Notes: a model not told the origin generated them from the letters alone. DNA of 64,000 nucleotides from Phyto melanocephala (GCA_941918925.1 OW799234.1:97257978-97321977), one strand, 5' to 3'; positions 11,601 through 24,006 are shown, counted from the stretch's first letter. Numbers and translations: made by a program.

Positions 11601-11828
11601 TTATAGTTCGGTATGTAGTTTTTTCAAATGATTAAAAAAAAATAAACAACAGGTAAATACTTCAATTACTACACAGTAGATAATTGTTATTAGATGTATT
11701 TGTAGTTGACTACGAATTGAAAGCGGTGTTGCTGCCGCAGCAGCAGCCGCTGCTGCATTAGTTGTAGCATTTGTTGAAGTTGATGTATAGAGACACTTTG
11801 ACTTTTTGTGGCGCGTGTGATGTTGCAT
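11601..11828 (-). other. Poly-alanine ORF, coding status doubtful
   Basis: A 75-codon frame with a true ATG contains nine alanines encoded by GCA/GCT/GCG triplets after a Thr/Ser/Asn-rich stretch (TSTSTNATTNAAAA). Such homopolymer tracts occur in fly transcription-factor exons, but they also arise from triplet repeats in non-coding DNA. No conserved domain is visible and the end is AT-rich. I regard it as a repeat feature with a possible coding origin. Confidence 0.2.
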
Positions 11829-11968
11829 TATTTTTTATTTTGTTTTTTTTTTTTTTTTGTAAAATTATTTAATTTCTTTTAGTGTTATCGCTGTATTAAT
11901 TACCAAATTGCTAATTGGAGCAAACAAAGCTTGTATAATTAAAAAAATAAATCAATATAAATTAAAAT

Positions 11969-12076
11969 AATTGCAGTGGAATCTGTATTGCATTTCCCTT
12001 GACCGAACAACCTCCTTGTATGGACAAATTTCACTGGTCCCTTTGGTGGTCGCTCAAGAGACATTCCGCTGTAATT
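11969..12076. repeat. Short inverted-repeat (hairpin) element
   Basis: AATTGCAGTGGAAT at 11969 is matched by the complement of ATTCCGCTGTAATT at 12063-12076. A second arm, CTTGACCGAACA (11999), pairs imperfectly with TGGTGGTCGCTCAAG (12045-12059). The ~108-bp unit could be a small MITE. No second copy was seen in the window. Confidence 0.5.
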
Positions 12077-13827
12077 ATTATTTTTTTTTTATAAAAACAA
12101 CATTTTTTGAAAATTTTTTATTACAATAAAGTGGAAAATGTTATTTAAAAAGTTACCGAAAAAAATTTATTAATTTTTTTTTGCAAAGCACATTTATTCA
12201 TTAGGACGTCTTGAATTGTCAGCTGATAATTTTTTTCATCACTTATAATAAATTTCAGCTGTCAAACTTAATAAATACAAAAGAAATTCTATCTTTTCTC
12301 TCATGAATTAAAAATATCAAACTTCTTATATAAAAAATTTAAACAAAACAAATTTTCTCCGAACTGCATTTAACTGAGTAAATGTATGTTGTAATTTATA
12401 CAAAGAAAATTTGTTGAAAATTGTAAATGTATTTATTTCAATAAATTTTTTGTCAAAAACCAAAATACTACTACATATGTAGTACATTTTGCAGAAAATA
12501 TAAAGAAATAATAAAACAATTTTCAAATTTTCTACTGAACAAAAAGTTTATTTTAAAATTTTCTATAAATAAAGAAAATAAATGAATAATTTTCTTTAAA
12601 AGTAATGTTAATTGAAAATTTTGTATAGAAATATTTTCTATAAAATAGATTTTACAAACAAAGACATACAAAATATATTTAATACAAGAAAAATAATGTT
12701 TTTTCGAAAATTTTCCATACTAAAAGAAAAATGGCAGTCATGCTGGATAAATTTAAATATTAGTTTAAAACAAAAAACTCGGAAATAAAAATAAAATTAA
12801 GAAAATCATTAAAATTTGATCATCAATAATTACCATAAAAATTTATAAAAATCTCCACTTTTTGAATGCGAAAACTACTGGACCTATATATTTCTTATTT
12901 ATTTTGAGACTGACAATGCTCAAGAATATATTGGGTTTCCAGATGTACATATATTTTTGTATTCTTACGGACGCCCCTGTTCCATTTAACAAAAAAAGTA
13001 TGCATACCAAAAATTGGTACAATCGGGCAATACCAGAGAAAATTTAGAAAATTTAACTTTTAGTATTTATCGAATTATGTTTCTGATTTGTTCGTTAAAC
13101 AAATATAACCGTCATCTTTATACTTTTTTCTAACATAGATATACAATGTATATTATAAATTTATATGTACATACAAACATATTTTCACTTTGCTTAAGGG
13201 AAATAAAAATCGGAAATTTGATTTAGCGCAAACAAAATTTAAGAAATTAAAAAAAAGGATTCGTTACACGTAAAATTAGTTGCAAGGCGAATTTATTTAT
13301 CAGGTGGTGTTGACAACGCAGCTGATATAAATTTGGCTGAGTTGTCAAATATTATTTATGTTAACATAGGTTACTTATTCCCGCGCAACTAAAACAAACA
13401 AAAACCATGTTGTTTTTTTAATGGTGTAGTTTGTCAGTTCTTAGAATTCAATTAATCTTTTAGGATATAAATCATGACCTTTTTAACTGGTTCTTAATTT
13501 ATGAGAAGCTCTCAAAGAGCGTGTCTTTTAGAAAAGCCATTAGAAAGTTCAACGCTTAAAATGTTTGAGTTTCATCATTTTGGGAAAAAGAGCACTGAAA
13601 TGTTTATTATTATGGAAACCTGCATCAAAGTGTTATGATGGTTTAAACGATATAGTCTGATGTTCATCGAGTAATGAATTTACTTGTCAATTGATTGCGT
13701 AGAAATGCAGTGCTTTTTGTCCTGGCTGTTTCTTAGGCAATGAGTAAAAAACCTATGTGGATATGAGCTTTTTGCCATGTAGAATACAACGTACGAGCAA
13801 TCGTCTTCGAAAAAATGTAATAGAAAA

Positions 13828-14526
13828 CAAGTAAGAGCCGAATCCTATATACCCTTCACAACATGTAGTCATGCAATAACAATAGTTTGTATCACCATTC
13901 ATCTCATATGAAATACGTACATACATATAAAAAACATACATATATAAAAACATCCCATTGTAAAATTATAAATTAACGTATGTATGTTTAAAAAGAATAT
14001 AAAAATTAAAAAAAAAAAATGACAATAAAACAAAAAAAAAAAAAAGAATTGAAAAAAAATTATAAAAATATGTATAATAAATATTAAATAAAAAATTAAA
14101 AATTAAGAAATAAAACAAAAATAAATTAAAAAAAAAATAAAAAAAAATATAAAATAAAAAATAGAAAAACAAAAAAAAAATTTTTTTTTGGCTCAGCTGG
14201 GATTCGATGCCACGTTTACTCTAACCAATATACCCATATTGTATGTATGTGTGTTGTATGTTGTTGCGAAAAAAAAGAGGTGGTCGTGGTTTTTTGCTCA
14301 TATCTCAGTTGCTTATGTACTGATGTTTCTGATTTTCAACACCGATCTACTCCCGAATATTTCTGATATTTTAATACCTCACCCGGGTCCAGGCGATGTC
14401 GGGGGGAAGTTGATTTCAACATACACACGGACAGACTGACTTTATGGGGTCGGAAATGAAAATTGTAGAAATGAAAAACCTTTATATGTATGTATGTATA
14501 CCCTTTTTCACTGTGTGAAGGGTATA
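13828..14526 (-). mobile_element. Family B (mini-me/DINE-like) element
   Basis: Reading on the minus strand, it starts TATACCCTTCACACAGTG (14526) and ends with CTCTTACTTG (13828). The 3' hairpin is damaged. It keeps the conserved core and the B-box-like GGGATTCGATGCCACG (seen on the plus strand at 14200). A low-complexity A-rich spacer lies at 13985-14185. The GTCY array is reduced to one CGGACAGACTG. Confidence 0.85.
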
Positions 14527-14574
14527 ATGATACAAATACATTCCGTATCCATAGTTCATTCGTATTGCACTTGA

Positions 14575-14823
14575 GAATTTTGTTACCAAAAGTATTTTAT
14601 TTGATTTATTAATCCATGATGGACGTGAAAAAGCTATTTCGTTCCTTACAAAGGACCCTGAAGTGTGGAGAGACGATGAAATTTATATTCAGATGGAAGA
14701 AAAATTGAGACTTTTAAGGGTTGTTAAAAATTATGGAGATCGTCGGTTAGCTTTCATTAACGAATTTAACAACTCTATAAAAAAATGTAGAACACAAACA
14801 ATATATTATTCGCTAAGTTGAAT
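14575..14823 (+). pseudogene. Unassigned coding-like fragment
   Basis: An 83-codon open frame with normal codon usage reads ENFVTKSILFDLLIHDG, REKAISFLTKDPEVWRDDE, IQMEEKLRLLRVVKNYGDRR, then LAFINEFNNSIKKC, and stops at TGA 14821-14823. Upstream in frame there is a stop within 30 nt and no ATG start, so it is a fragment or an internal/last exon. I do not recognise the domain. It lies directly beside a family B copy, which may have brought or truncated it. It could be part of a host exon, a retrocopy or an unfamiliar transposase. Confidence 0.4.
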
Positions 14824-14826
14824 TAC

Positions 14827-17095
14827 ATAGAAATACATATCCTACAGCTTCTAAAGGCAACATTTAAAAAAATGGAACTAGTAGAATAAAAATAAGGTAA
14901 GAAATGCAATAAATTATATCAAACAAATAATACAAGCAACACTTAAAAGTCAATGTATTAATTTTATGTAAATACATAAATATTTTTCTATTATTAATTT
15001 TTTGTCGTAAATTTCACATGAATCCCAAAAAATAGTAAATTACTAGCGGCTTTTAAATATTGTCCGCTTTGTCTGAAATTTAAAATATGTATATATTACA
15101 TTCGACGATTTTAATAAGGGTACACTTGTGAGCAGAGTTCAGGGTTTTTGCATTTTGAGCCAGTCTAATGTACATGCTTATGTACATACATACATATATT
15201 TTTTATTTAATTCTTATTAAAAAATAATTATAATTACAATTATTTGTTTCGCATTTGTCATACTTAACTTTTTACTATTTTTATCTAGGTGTCTTAAGCA
15301 TTTATTTTTATTCATTCTGTTGTGTGCTCGTGTTTCTTGTTTAGAGTCACCCAATTTTATGGCAGATAATGAAATCTATTGGAAGCCATAGTAATTAAAA
15401 TATTTTCTTGGTTAATGATAAAATACATAGACGAAATATAAAATGTATATGTACTTTGGTTAGTAAGTTAAAAAATGTGTTAATACATATGTGGTATGTT
15501 TGTATGTAATTAAAACAAAAATGCAAATAAAAAGTATAAAAATTCCCGATATCTTAGTGCTAAAGCGATTAAAAGCCTTATCTAGAATTTTATCTAGAAA
15601 TTTCCTAAATATTACTGGTAGTTTGCGACTTTGACTTTATCTTCATTTCTATGTGGGGTGTGTTCATCATTATATAATTATACAAATATTGTACCTCGAA
15701 AAAAAAAGCAGAAAAAAAAAGAAAAAAAAACAATCTACAGAATCAACAACCACTTAATAAATAATCCAAATATTATAAATAAATTTTAATTTCAATAACA
15801 ACAATTGAAAAATGTTAATACTTATCTACATACGTAACGTTTATTAAATAAACAATTCCAAAAATACCGACATATGCATACATACATACATATGTATGTA
15901 TGTATGTATAAGAAAGCGGCGTACAATAAACGTAGAAGTACCTATTTATATGGCGCATCTTGATACAACAAATAAAATATCCTTAGGGTAGATACACAAA
16001 CTACAAATACAGCCTCCAAAATCAGCTAAATAGTCAATGGACGGATAGAAGATTCCAAACTATTATTGTGAAGATTATTTTCATAACCTTGAAAATTGGC
16101 AATAATTTAAGTGGTTAACTACATACATACATATGTATATTGAACTAAAAAAATACAGCAACAAAGATGCAAAAAAAAAAAGATGCCACAAACAATTACA
16201 AATATTGTTGCACACTGGTTTTTGTAAACTGTAATTTCAATAAAAGTGTGTTCACACTGGGGTTGGGCAAAAATATCGAAAAATGAAATATTTCGGCAAT
16301 GCTTTTAATTTCGATACGATATTTTCTTAAGTATATATATAAAATTCGTTATATGCAAATCAAAATTGTTGTAAAAAAAGCTCACAATGTTGCAATTAAA
16401 TGCAAAAAAAAGAAATTTTATTTTGGAGCCATTTAAAGAAATCATAGTAGATATTATCTCATGACTATAAGTTTATCGATTTCGGTAATGAAAGACTAAA
16501 TGATTCAAAAGAAATTTCTTTTTTGTCTATAGCAGCAATATTTGGTCCGGGATTTTTAATAAATTTCTGATACATCCTTCCAAAAAAATACTATGACAAA
16601 GAAGTGATTTTTCAGGGAATCAACTGGTGTCGATTATGTAGTTTAATTTAGGTGAAAACACTAATTAACATTAGCGTGTCCTTGGAGATCGTGTGTTTAC
16701 ATAAATATATTAATGATCTTCAATTTGTTCTTACAAGTGCATAGAACTCATGCATGTTTGGAGAAAACCAACCGATGTTTCATGGGTTGATTTTTTTTAT
16801 TCACATGCATTGTTCAAGATATTTATCGTTTATGATAAATTATTTCGCAATTAAGAAGTCATAGGTCAACATATTTTTGAGATCTGGTTCATGCAGAAGA
16901 TACCCTTATTTTTTATTTACAGGCTTCATCAATATTTTTCTACAGCATTTAATTTGGCCCTAAAGAAGCATAACAGATGGTGCTTCCTATTGAAAAATTC
17001 AAATTATAATAACTTAAGGCATTCCCTGACTAAGTGGATATCGAAAAATCGATATTTTTAAATTCATTGAAATCGATGTAACAATTGTTACTTTT
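14827..17095. other. AT-rich stretch without recognised genes
   Basis: The stretch contains a (CATA/TATG)n palindromic microsatellite at about 15878-15909 and an A-rich block near 15700-15730. Its right end (about 16905-17095) is a degenerate copy of 18225-18460, both lying immediately before a family B element. Confidence 0.5.
15878..15911. repeat. CATA/TATG palindromic microsatellite
   Basis: Repeats of CATA are followed directly by repeats of TATG, so the tract is self-complementary. Similar CATACATACATA tracts occur inside family B copies. Confidence 0.8.
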
Positions 17096-18222
17096 CATAC
17101 CCTTTACCTTTTCCAAGGGTATATATAGTTTTACCATTTCGTTTGTGATTTCTACAATATGCATTTCTGGCACATAGTTTCTGAAAGCTTATGACTAGAA
17201 AAGTCGATTAGCAATGTACGTCTGTCCGTATGTTGGTTAAAATTAACTTCTACAAGGTCCCAGATATTGCACTGAAATCTGTTAATGGTATCAACCTTTC
17301 GAAAATATCTGGTAATAAATCGCTATTGAAATCCAATACAATCGTCTTATAATTTTCTTAGATATGAGCAAATAAACACGACTGTCTTTGCTTTCCCCCC
17401 TTATTTTTACCATAAAAATAAGCTTTTTTCAGCTTTATGGTAATTTATAGACAATTTTGCTACTATTTGGCGATGTGATATACCTCTAGAGATATTCATA
17501 GAAAATTTTGAACAACTTAGTCACTAATCGACAAAAATATAAAAAAAATAATTTTTAAAAATATGTACATATATTTTTTTAAATAAATCAAGTTACTAAA
17601 GCTCCTAGTTAATTTTTGGACATTAAAAGGGTACCATAAAACTGACAAATCAGTTGGCAACTAACTGAGACGTAAGCACAGAACTATAACTTAACTTTCT
17701 TAAATTAATAAACGAAAATTGATTTTTTTTCCAGTTTTTAGACAACAACAAAGAGGAGCAATATCGATATGAAAAGAAGGAGCTCGAGTGTAAAATATAA
17801 AACACTATAAAAATTGTAAAATCAATGATGACCGCCACTAGAAAATGGCGTACAATAAATTTATGTACGAGTAAAATATAGTAATTAATAATGTTAATCC
17901 TTAAACCCCCTCAATTAAACAAAAGGCCTGATCAGTAGAATTAAGTAAACTATGAAAAAGTTAAAATCCAAAATGGCGTCCGAAACAAAATTGCTGACAG
18001 TTTTTTTCCTAATCCTATTAATATGGATATCAAATGAAAGGGATTAACTAGCGAAATACAACTTGTATGTACAAATTTTAAATTAAAGATGGCGGCGGTA
18101 ATAATAAATCAAAGTGACGTTTAACATTAAATGTGAAATCTAGGCTAAGCTACGATATGGTGAATATACTTAAGTATGTTATGATGAAGGATATAATCAG
18201 ATTCGGCATAGCAATCTGACTT
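17096..18222 (+). mobile_element. Long, divergent family B variant
   Basis: It begins CATACCCTTTACCTTTTCCA then AGGGTATATATAG, and has a core with GTCTGTCCGTATGTTGG at 17220. It shares ATCGCTATTGAAAT with family B copies, and ends CAGATTCGGCATAGCAATCT as a degraded hairpin. It is longer than the others (about 1.1 kb). The middle part (TTAGTCACTAATCGACAAAA, 17517) resembles the long variant at 58331, where CGGTCACTAATCGGTAAA occurs at 58930. Confidence 0.7.
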
Positions 18223-18460
18223 TTTGAAAAAAATGTATTAAAATCTTTTTGCAGACTTCATCGATATTTTTTGAATGGGTTGTTTCAACAGTTAGTTTGA
18301 CAATTTCTAACAATAGGAAGAACCCCTTGACTGACGAGCAGATGTTAATAATAGTTTAGTATTGGCAAATTTAAATTAATTTATAACTAAAGACATTTAC
18401 TGACTTGGTGGATCGAAATCGATATATTGTAATAATTGCATTAAAATAATTGTTACTTTT

Positions 18461-19176
18461 TATACCCTTCACACAGTGAAAAAGGGTATATATAGGTTTG
18501 TCATTCCGTGTGCAATTTCTACAATTTTCATTTCCGACCTTATAAAGTATATATTTTCTGAAAGCTTATAAATAGGGGAGTCTATTAAGCTCTGTCAGTC
18601 TGTTCGTCTGTCCGTGTGTATGTTGAAATCAACTTTTTGAAGCCCCCCGACATAGGTTGGACCCGGGTAAGGTATTAAAATATCAGAAATATTCGGGAGT
18701 AGATCGGTATTGAAAATCAGAAACATCGGTACATAAACAACTGAGATATGAGCAAAAACCCACGACCACATCGATTTTTTTTTCACAAAAACAACATTAC
18801 AACAACATACATACATACATACAAACGTGTATACTGGTTAGAGAAAACGTGGCATCGAATCCCAGCTGAGCCAAAAAAATTTTTTTTTATTTTTTATTAA
18901 TATATTATTTATATTTTTATTATTTTTTTTTTATTTTTTTTTTATTTTTTTTTTGTTTTATATAATTTAATTTTTTTTTTTAATTTTTTAAAAAATTTTT
19001 TTTTTATTTTTTTTTGTTTTTTTAACATACATACGTGAATTTATAATTTTACAATGGGATGTTTTTATATGTATGTACGTATTTCATATGGGATGAAATA
19101 ACTACTGTTATTGCATGACTACACGTTGTGAAGGGTATATAAGATTCGGCACGGCCGAATATAGCGCTCTTACTTG
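18461..19176 (+). mobile_element. Family B element, complete
   Basis: It starts TATACCCTTCACACAGTGAA followed by AAAGGGTATATATAGG (a 5' hairpin). The core CATTTCCGACCTTATAAAGT and a GTCTGTTCGTCTGTCCGTG tract (18598-18616) follow, then the B-box-like CGTGGCATCGAATCCCAGC at 18849. A T-rich spacer lies at 18880-19020. The end is GTGAAGGGTATATAAG, the perfect hairpin ATTCGGC-ACG-GCCGAAT (19144-19160), then ATAGCGCTCTTACTTG. Insertion lies between T residues, as expected for Helentron-type elements. Confidence 0.88.
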
Positions 19177-19179
19177 TTT

Positions 19180-20600
19180 ATACATTTTTTTTATCTGTCC
19201 GGCTCTTGCGGGAAAAGTAATAAACTATTAATTATCGAAAGAAGAAAATTGATTTTTATGTCCTCTCATATGCTTTCTTTCTAACTCCTGGATCCTCATT
19301 TGGTCTACAACATTAAGCAAAACATTATTTTTATAGAAAATATTTAATTAGTTTTTTAAATTAATTTTCCTCTTATGAAACATTTTACTAAAACTTTTTC
19401 TTCATAGACAATTTAAAGTAAAATTTGTTCTCCCAATAAATTCTCTTTTAACTGAAAATTTCCATTAATTTTCGAAATGCTTTTTGCTGGTAGTGTAACT
19501 TACGGCCAGCAATGAAAATGAATAAATCTGATATTAAATATGACGATAAAGCCATTTACAAAGAGACCTTTAAAAACGAATAAAAAGAATCTATATCGAG
19601 CATATAGCTTTAAAATGTTTAAATGTTTTTTGCTTAAAAAACAACAAGTCTACCATAAGTAAAGCAGGATAAAAAGTGGAAGAGGAGGTGGTGATAGAGG
19701 TGCAATAAAATGCATTGAAATCCAATGATGCCTACTGTGCCCACAAAATCCTCAAGATGTCAAGAGCATTTTGTGAATATATGTTAAGAATATAGAATTC
19801 AAAAACATAAAAGCATTTAAGATGATTTTCTTCTTTTTTTTTTTTTTTTGTTCTATTATTGCATAAAAATGCACGTGTGTGTGTGTGTGTAATTACATTT
19901 TTCTGTACGTTTGCTGTGTGTTGTTTATATAGTAGTTAAGATTTCTTCTGTGTTGTTTTATAAAATATATATTGCAATGTTGCAATTACATTACATATTG
20001 TACTGTAATAGCTTCCCATCCATGATGCCAAACATTCAGACATGTTGTTTTGCTTGCATGCTGATCCTTGAAGGTTCATTCCTTTGATTCGAGTTTGAGC
20101 AGTAGCAATTTTGTATGTTTCATATTTATTTATAATAATGTTTTTTTCACTTGTTGTTGTCATCTTGTTGCTATTAAAGGTAGCAATTTATAAAAAATCA
20201 CGTACAGCTAATTTTAACACATAAAAAAAAACGCATACATAGAAAATAGAGTTTTATAACTTAAGACACCATAGCATAGACAGGATTTTTTAACAACGCA
20301 GTTGCATAATTGCAAGTTAGCATGTATAGTAAAATAAGAAAATATTTAGATCCATATTTGAAATTTATCCAGAGCGTATCTACCCAATTAGAGTTTTATT
20401 TTTACACATAAATTGCAGAGTAATTATTTGATTGTAAATATATCACGAGTACTTCAATTGTGTAGGACATTATTTAGATTGCTCTAACAAAGATTAAAAC
20501 ACAAGATAAACATTTAAAAAGTCATGGGAGATTATGTATGTATATACGGTGGGCTATTTTAAACTTTGACTTTAAAAGGTAGAATAAAACAAATTTTTAT
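19180..20600. other. AT-rich stretch without recognised genes
   Basis: A (GT)n microsatellite lies at about 19873-19890 and a long T-run just before it. Frames such as 19936-20163 (minus) match nothing I recognise. Confidence 0.5.
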
Positions 20601-21376
20601 TATACTCTTCACACAGTGAAAAAGGGTATATATAGGTTTGTCATTTCGTGTGAAATTTCTGGAATTTTCATTTCCGACCCCATAAAGTATATATTTTCTG
20701 AAAGCTTATGAATAGAGGAATCGATTAAGCTCTGTCAGTCTGTCCGTCTGACCGTCTGTCCGTGTGTATGTTGAAATCAACTTTTTGAAGCCCCCTGACA
20801 TAGGTTGGACCCGGGTAAGGTATTAAAATATCAGAAATATTCGGGAGTAGATCGGTATTAAAAATCAGAAACATCGGTACATAAACAACTGAGATATGAG
20901 CAAAAACCCACGACCACCTCGATTTTTTTTTTTTCACAAAAACAACATTACAACAACAACATACATACATACAAACGTGTATACTGGTTAGAGAAAACGT
21001 GGCATCGAGTCCCAGCAGCCAAAAAAAATTTTTTTTTAATTTTTTTTTAAATTTTTTTTTTATTTTTTATTTAATATATTATTTATATTTTTATTATTTT
21101 TTTTTTAATTTTTTTTTTTATTTTTTATTTTTATTTTTATATATATATAATAATTTTTTTTTTTAATTTTTTTATTTTTATTTTTTTGTTTTTTTAACAT
21201 ACATACGTGAATTTATAATTTTACAATGGGATGTTTTTATATATGTATGTTTTTATATGTATGTATATACGTATTTCATATGGGATGAATGGTGACACAA
21301 ACTACTGTTATTGCATGACTACACGTTGTGAAGGGTATATAAGATTCGGCACGGCCAAATATAGCGCTCTTACTTG
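20601..21376 (+). mobile_element. Family B element, complete
   Basis: It starts TATACTCTTCACACAGTG and has a longer GTCY array than its relatives (GTCAGTCTGTCCGTCTGACC at 20734, then GTCTGTCC). The core and B-box-like motif match 18461. The T-rich spacer at 21010-21190 is expanded and contains TATATATATA. The 3' hairpin ATTCGGCACGGCCAAAT has one mismatch, and the element ends CTCTTACTTG. Confidence 0.87.
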
Positions 21377-21385
21377 TTTTTATTT

Positions 21386-21650
21386 TCAGGTTTATGTGTG
21401 ACGTTTGCAAAATAAAACGCTATACGCTTGAACAAAATTGGGAAATATTAAGTACTTACTTCCAAAGTAGTAAGTCTTTAACGCAAAGTGTTGAAACTGA
21501 AATTTACGTGGACAATTTTCGCGAAGAGATCGGCCTTCAGTTCAGTTTGTGCGTCAAATTGTGAAGCGAGTTCATGAAAATAGATCGTATCGGACAAGGC
21601 AACCCATGTACGTTGTCGTCCAGTGCGTTTAATGGAAAACATTGCTGCTA
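21386..21650 (+). pseudogene. Mariner-like transposase N-terminal remnant
   Basis: A frame near 21420 reads YTLEQNWEILSTYFQSSKSL, the first helix-turn-helix of the same transposase type found at 5306. Shifted frames then give SVQFVRQIVKRVHENRS, matching the second DNA-binding region. Stops and frameshifts break it, and it is truncated where the inverted-repeat element at 21641 begins. No DDE domain follows. Confidence 0.65.
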
Positions 21651-22222
21651 TCACGCAAAGAAAAACCATGGTTACGACATGATCACAACGGTCATATTAT
21701 AGTTTCTATAACAATATTTGGTTGTCGAAAACAAGTATTAGTTATTTTTATTTCATTTCATCATATATTTTGTCAAGATAATCAAGCATTTGTTTGAATT
21801 ATATCATTTAATGTTTACTTTTCGTAATTTTTTTGATACAATTTTTTTAATAATAATGTTCTTCTGTAAAGAAGAATAATAATATTGCTGAATAAATTTT
21901 TATTATTTTAAAAGTTGAGAAAATTAACAAAAATTTTTAAAAATTAAAGAAAATTTACAAATAAACGAGAAAATATATATTGGTAAGTACAATCAATATG
22001 TGTATGTTACAGCAAAAGACAATAATTTGCCGTAAAAAAGCAAAGATTGTCGATTGCAATTGTAGTCATATGATTATTAAATGATACTTTGATTAAACAT
22101 AATAATGATAACTGCTAACCATTATATGTTTTAACCATAATCATACAATTCAATCATAGTATGTTGCTCTTCGATTATGGTTACCACAACCATATTTTTT
22201 CTTTGCGTGATAGCAGCATCCA
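21641..22222. mobile_element. Inverted-repeat element (MITE)
   Basis: TGCTGCTATCACGCAAAGAA (left, about 21643) and the complement of TTCTTTGCGTGATAGCAGCA (right, ending about 22219) are identical for at least 20 bases. They continue imperfectly inward through CATGGTTACGAC / TATGGTTGTGG. Inside, repeated AACCATAATCATA-type motifs lie near 22130-22190. The arms reach into coding-like sequence on both sides, so the exact boundary is uncertain. Confidence 0.6.
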
Positions 22223-22340
22223 TCAACTCGCCATCGTCCTCAGAAACTGAACATTTATCGCAATTCTTTAAGATGAATTTTGCATCAAGAAAGATTGGGT
22301 TGATCGGTTGGGGTACTGCCGAGTCAGTCGTGGTAGTCAT
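22220..22340 (-). pseudogene. Unassigned coding-like fragment with ATG
   Basis: The minus strand from ATG 22340 reads TTTTDSAVPQPINPIFLDAK, FILKNCDKCSVSEDDGELMD and then runs into the inverted repeat at 22219. Codon usage and GC content are higher than around it. It looks like the start of a protein interrupted by the MITE, but no family is recognised and no upstream promoter or downstream exon was found. Confidence 0.3.
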
Positions 22341-22344
22341 TTAA

Positions 22345-23995
22345 ATGATATTGTGTTTAATTTGTAAATGACAAACTTCAACCTTTTTAATAAAACCAGA
22401 AATTAAAAAAAAAAAATCGGTACTTACTTTTTATAGCCGATTCAAATTTAAAATTAAAAATGTCATCTAGATGAAGCAGTTGACATGAAATGGCATGAAA
22501 ATTATTATTGTAATCTTTACGGATGTTTAGATGAAATAAGATGGAACTTTTAAAAATTTTTTAGAGAATCAAAAAATCTAATAAGATTGAAATAAAACGA
22601 AAGTAAAAGAATTTTAAGCACTCTGTGTTTATTAGGTGTTCACCTATTTGAGCAGTATATAAATAAAATTAAAATAAAAACAAAAGTTATACAAAATGAC
22701 TCATAATTTTTAAAACTTAAAAAAATTAAAATTTTATAAGAAACATTTGAGATTTGTTTTTTTTTTTGCCACAGATACAAACAATATTTAAATTAAAATG
22801 TATGTTCACATTAGACAAATATTTGATAAAATAGACATAACCACTATTGTGTATTAATTTCTCCCCTAAAAATAAGTGTGTATTAAATTAATTTTCTATT
22901 GTTGTATTTTTTGACGTCATTTGGTGGAAAAAAATTACGACAACATTAAAAGATTATTTATAAAAAATAGAAATTACGCTTATTCGAGCAAATATTTGCT
23001 AAATGTAAACATAGCTTTACACTAACTTGAATTTATGTAATTTTGCTACACATAAAACTTTAAGAAAAATGTGAATATAAAATAATCATTTTTATGTATT
23101 TTTAGTGATAAAGAGGCGATAAAAGAAATAACCTGCAACTATAAACTTTATACCACTCAGGCTTTTAAATATTTAAACAATAAAAAAGTTAAAGATTTAT
23201 AACAACACAAGCCGTATTGTCTACGTTTGTTTTCTATACATATATACTGGTAATTTAAAGAAAGTTTTTCTATTTACCCCCTTTTTCAATTGTTGTATGC
23301 ATTTGACAAATTTCTTTTAGGCATCCACGCTCGTGGTAATGATGTTTATAAAAAAAACATTCGTTTAAGGCGAATGATCATTATCGGCCGTAGGCAAAAA
23401 GTCCCCTAATGCAGATTTAAAAAATACATTTAAAGAGTTACAAACCTTTGTTAGGAAAACGTATACAAAATGATTTAACAAATCTTTAATTTTGATACTA
23501 GCAATACCACCAATTTGTTAGCGATAAATAAAAACGAATATGTAGGTGTACCATAAATTAATCCGGATAATCATTTATGAACTGATTTTTGTTTTTAATA
23601 AAAAATAACTTATTTTAATTGTTTTAACTTATGTATTTTAAACAGTTTATATACTTTTTTACAAATTATACATCACTGAAAACACTACATACAATTGTTT
23701 TTTTAATTACTTTACGAATTCTTAAGTTAATTTTGACGTATCTAGTTTGAGTTTCACAAAGCAATACTATTTATTGCTTTAATTAATAGTTTTCACAATA
23801 TTTTACTTTAAAAAAAATGAAAAAACAGAAAATATTAAGAGTTATGAAATTCTACTTAACAATTGATTGTAAATTAAAATAAAGTTCTCTGCATAGGGCC
23901 GTAAGTTTATTTGGCTCACAAAACACAGGTAAAAATTTCACTTGCCATATACGAACGTTTACCACAAACATCTAGTATATATTTTTAGAAAACAA
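22345..23995. other. AT-rich stretch without recognised genes
   Basis: I see no coding region, RNA gene or clear repeat boundary. Confidence 0.5.
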
Positions 23996-24006
23996 AAGTG
24001 CTGAAT

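Larger units (their letters stand above)
10493..13827. other. Mostly unique AT-rich DNA with a few simple repeats
   Basis: No gene could be assigned. The stretch 10500-11600 is less repetitive than its surroundings and contains purine-rich tracts. CTG/CAG-type triplets near 11486-11523 and 11731-11760 are the kind seen around fly regulatory genes. The stretch 12085-13280 is very AT-rich with short frames I attribute to chance. Sequence near 13284-13340 (AAGGCGAATTTATTTATCAG) resembles 60082-60103 and may be old repeat debris. Confidence 0.45.

Noticed and set aside
11601..11828. Poly-alanine ORF as a host exon
   Set aside because: Only a triplet tract supports it; the rest is AT-rich with no domain or splice context.
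18595..18816. A ~75-codon reverse-strand ORF (VAHISVVYVP-like) recurring in family B copies at 18595, 20725 and 46914 (and 14188 in the inverted copy)
   Set aside because: It spans the non-coding GTCY array and T-run, varies in length with the T-run and is absent from diverged copies. Its retention is explained by the youth of the copies.
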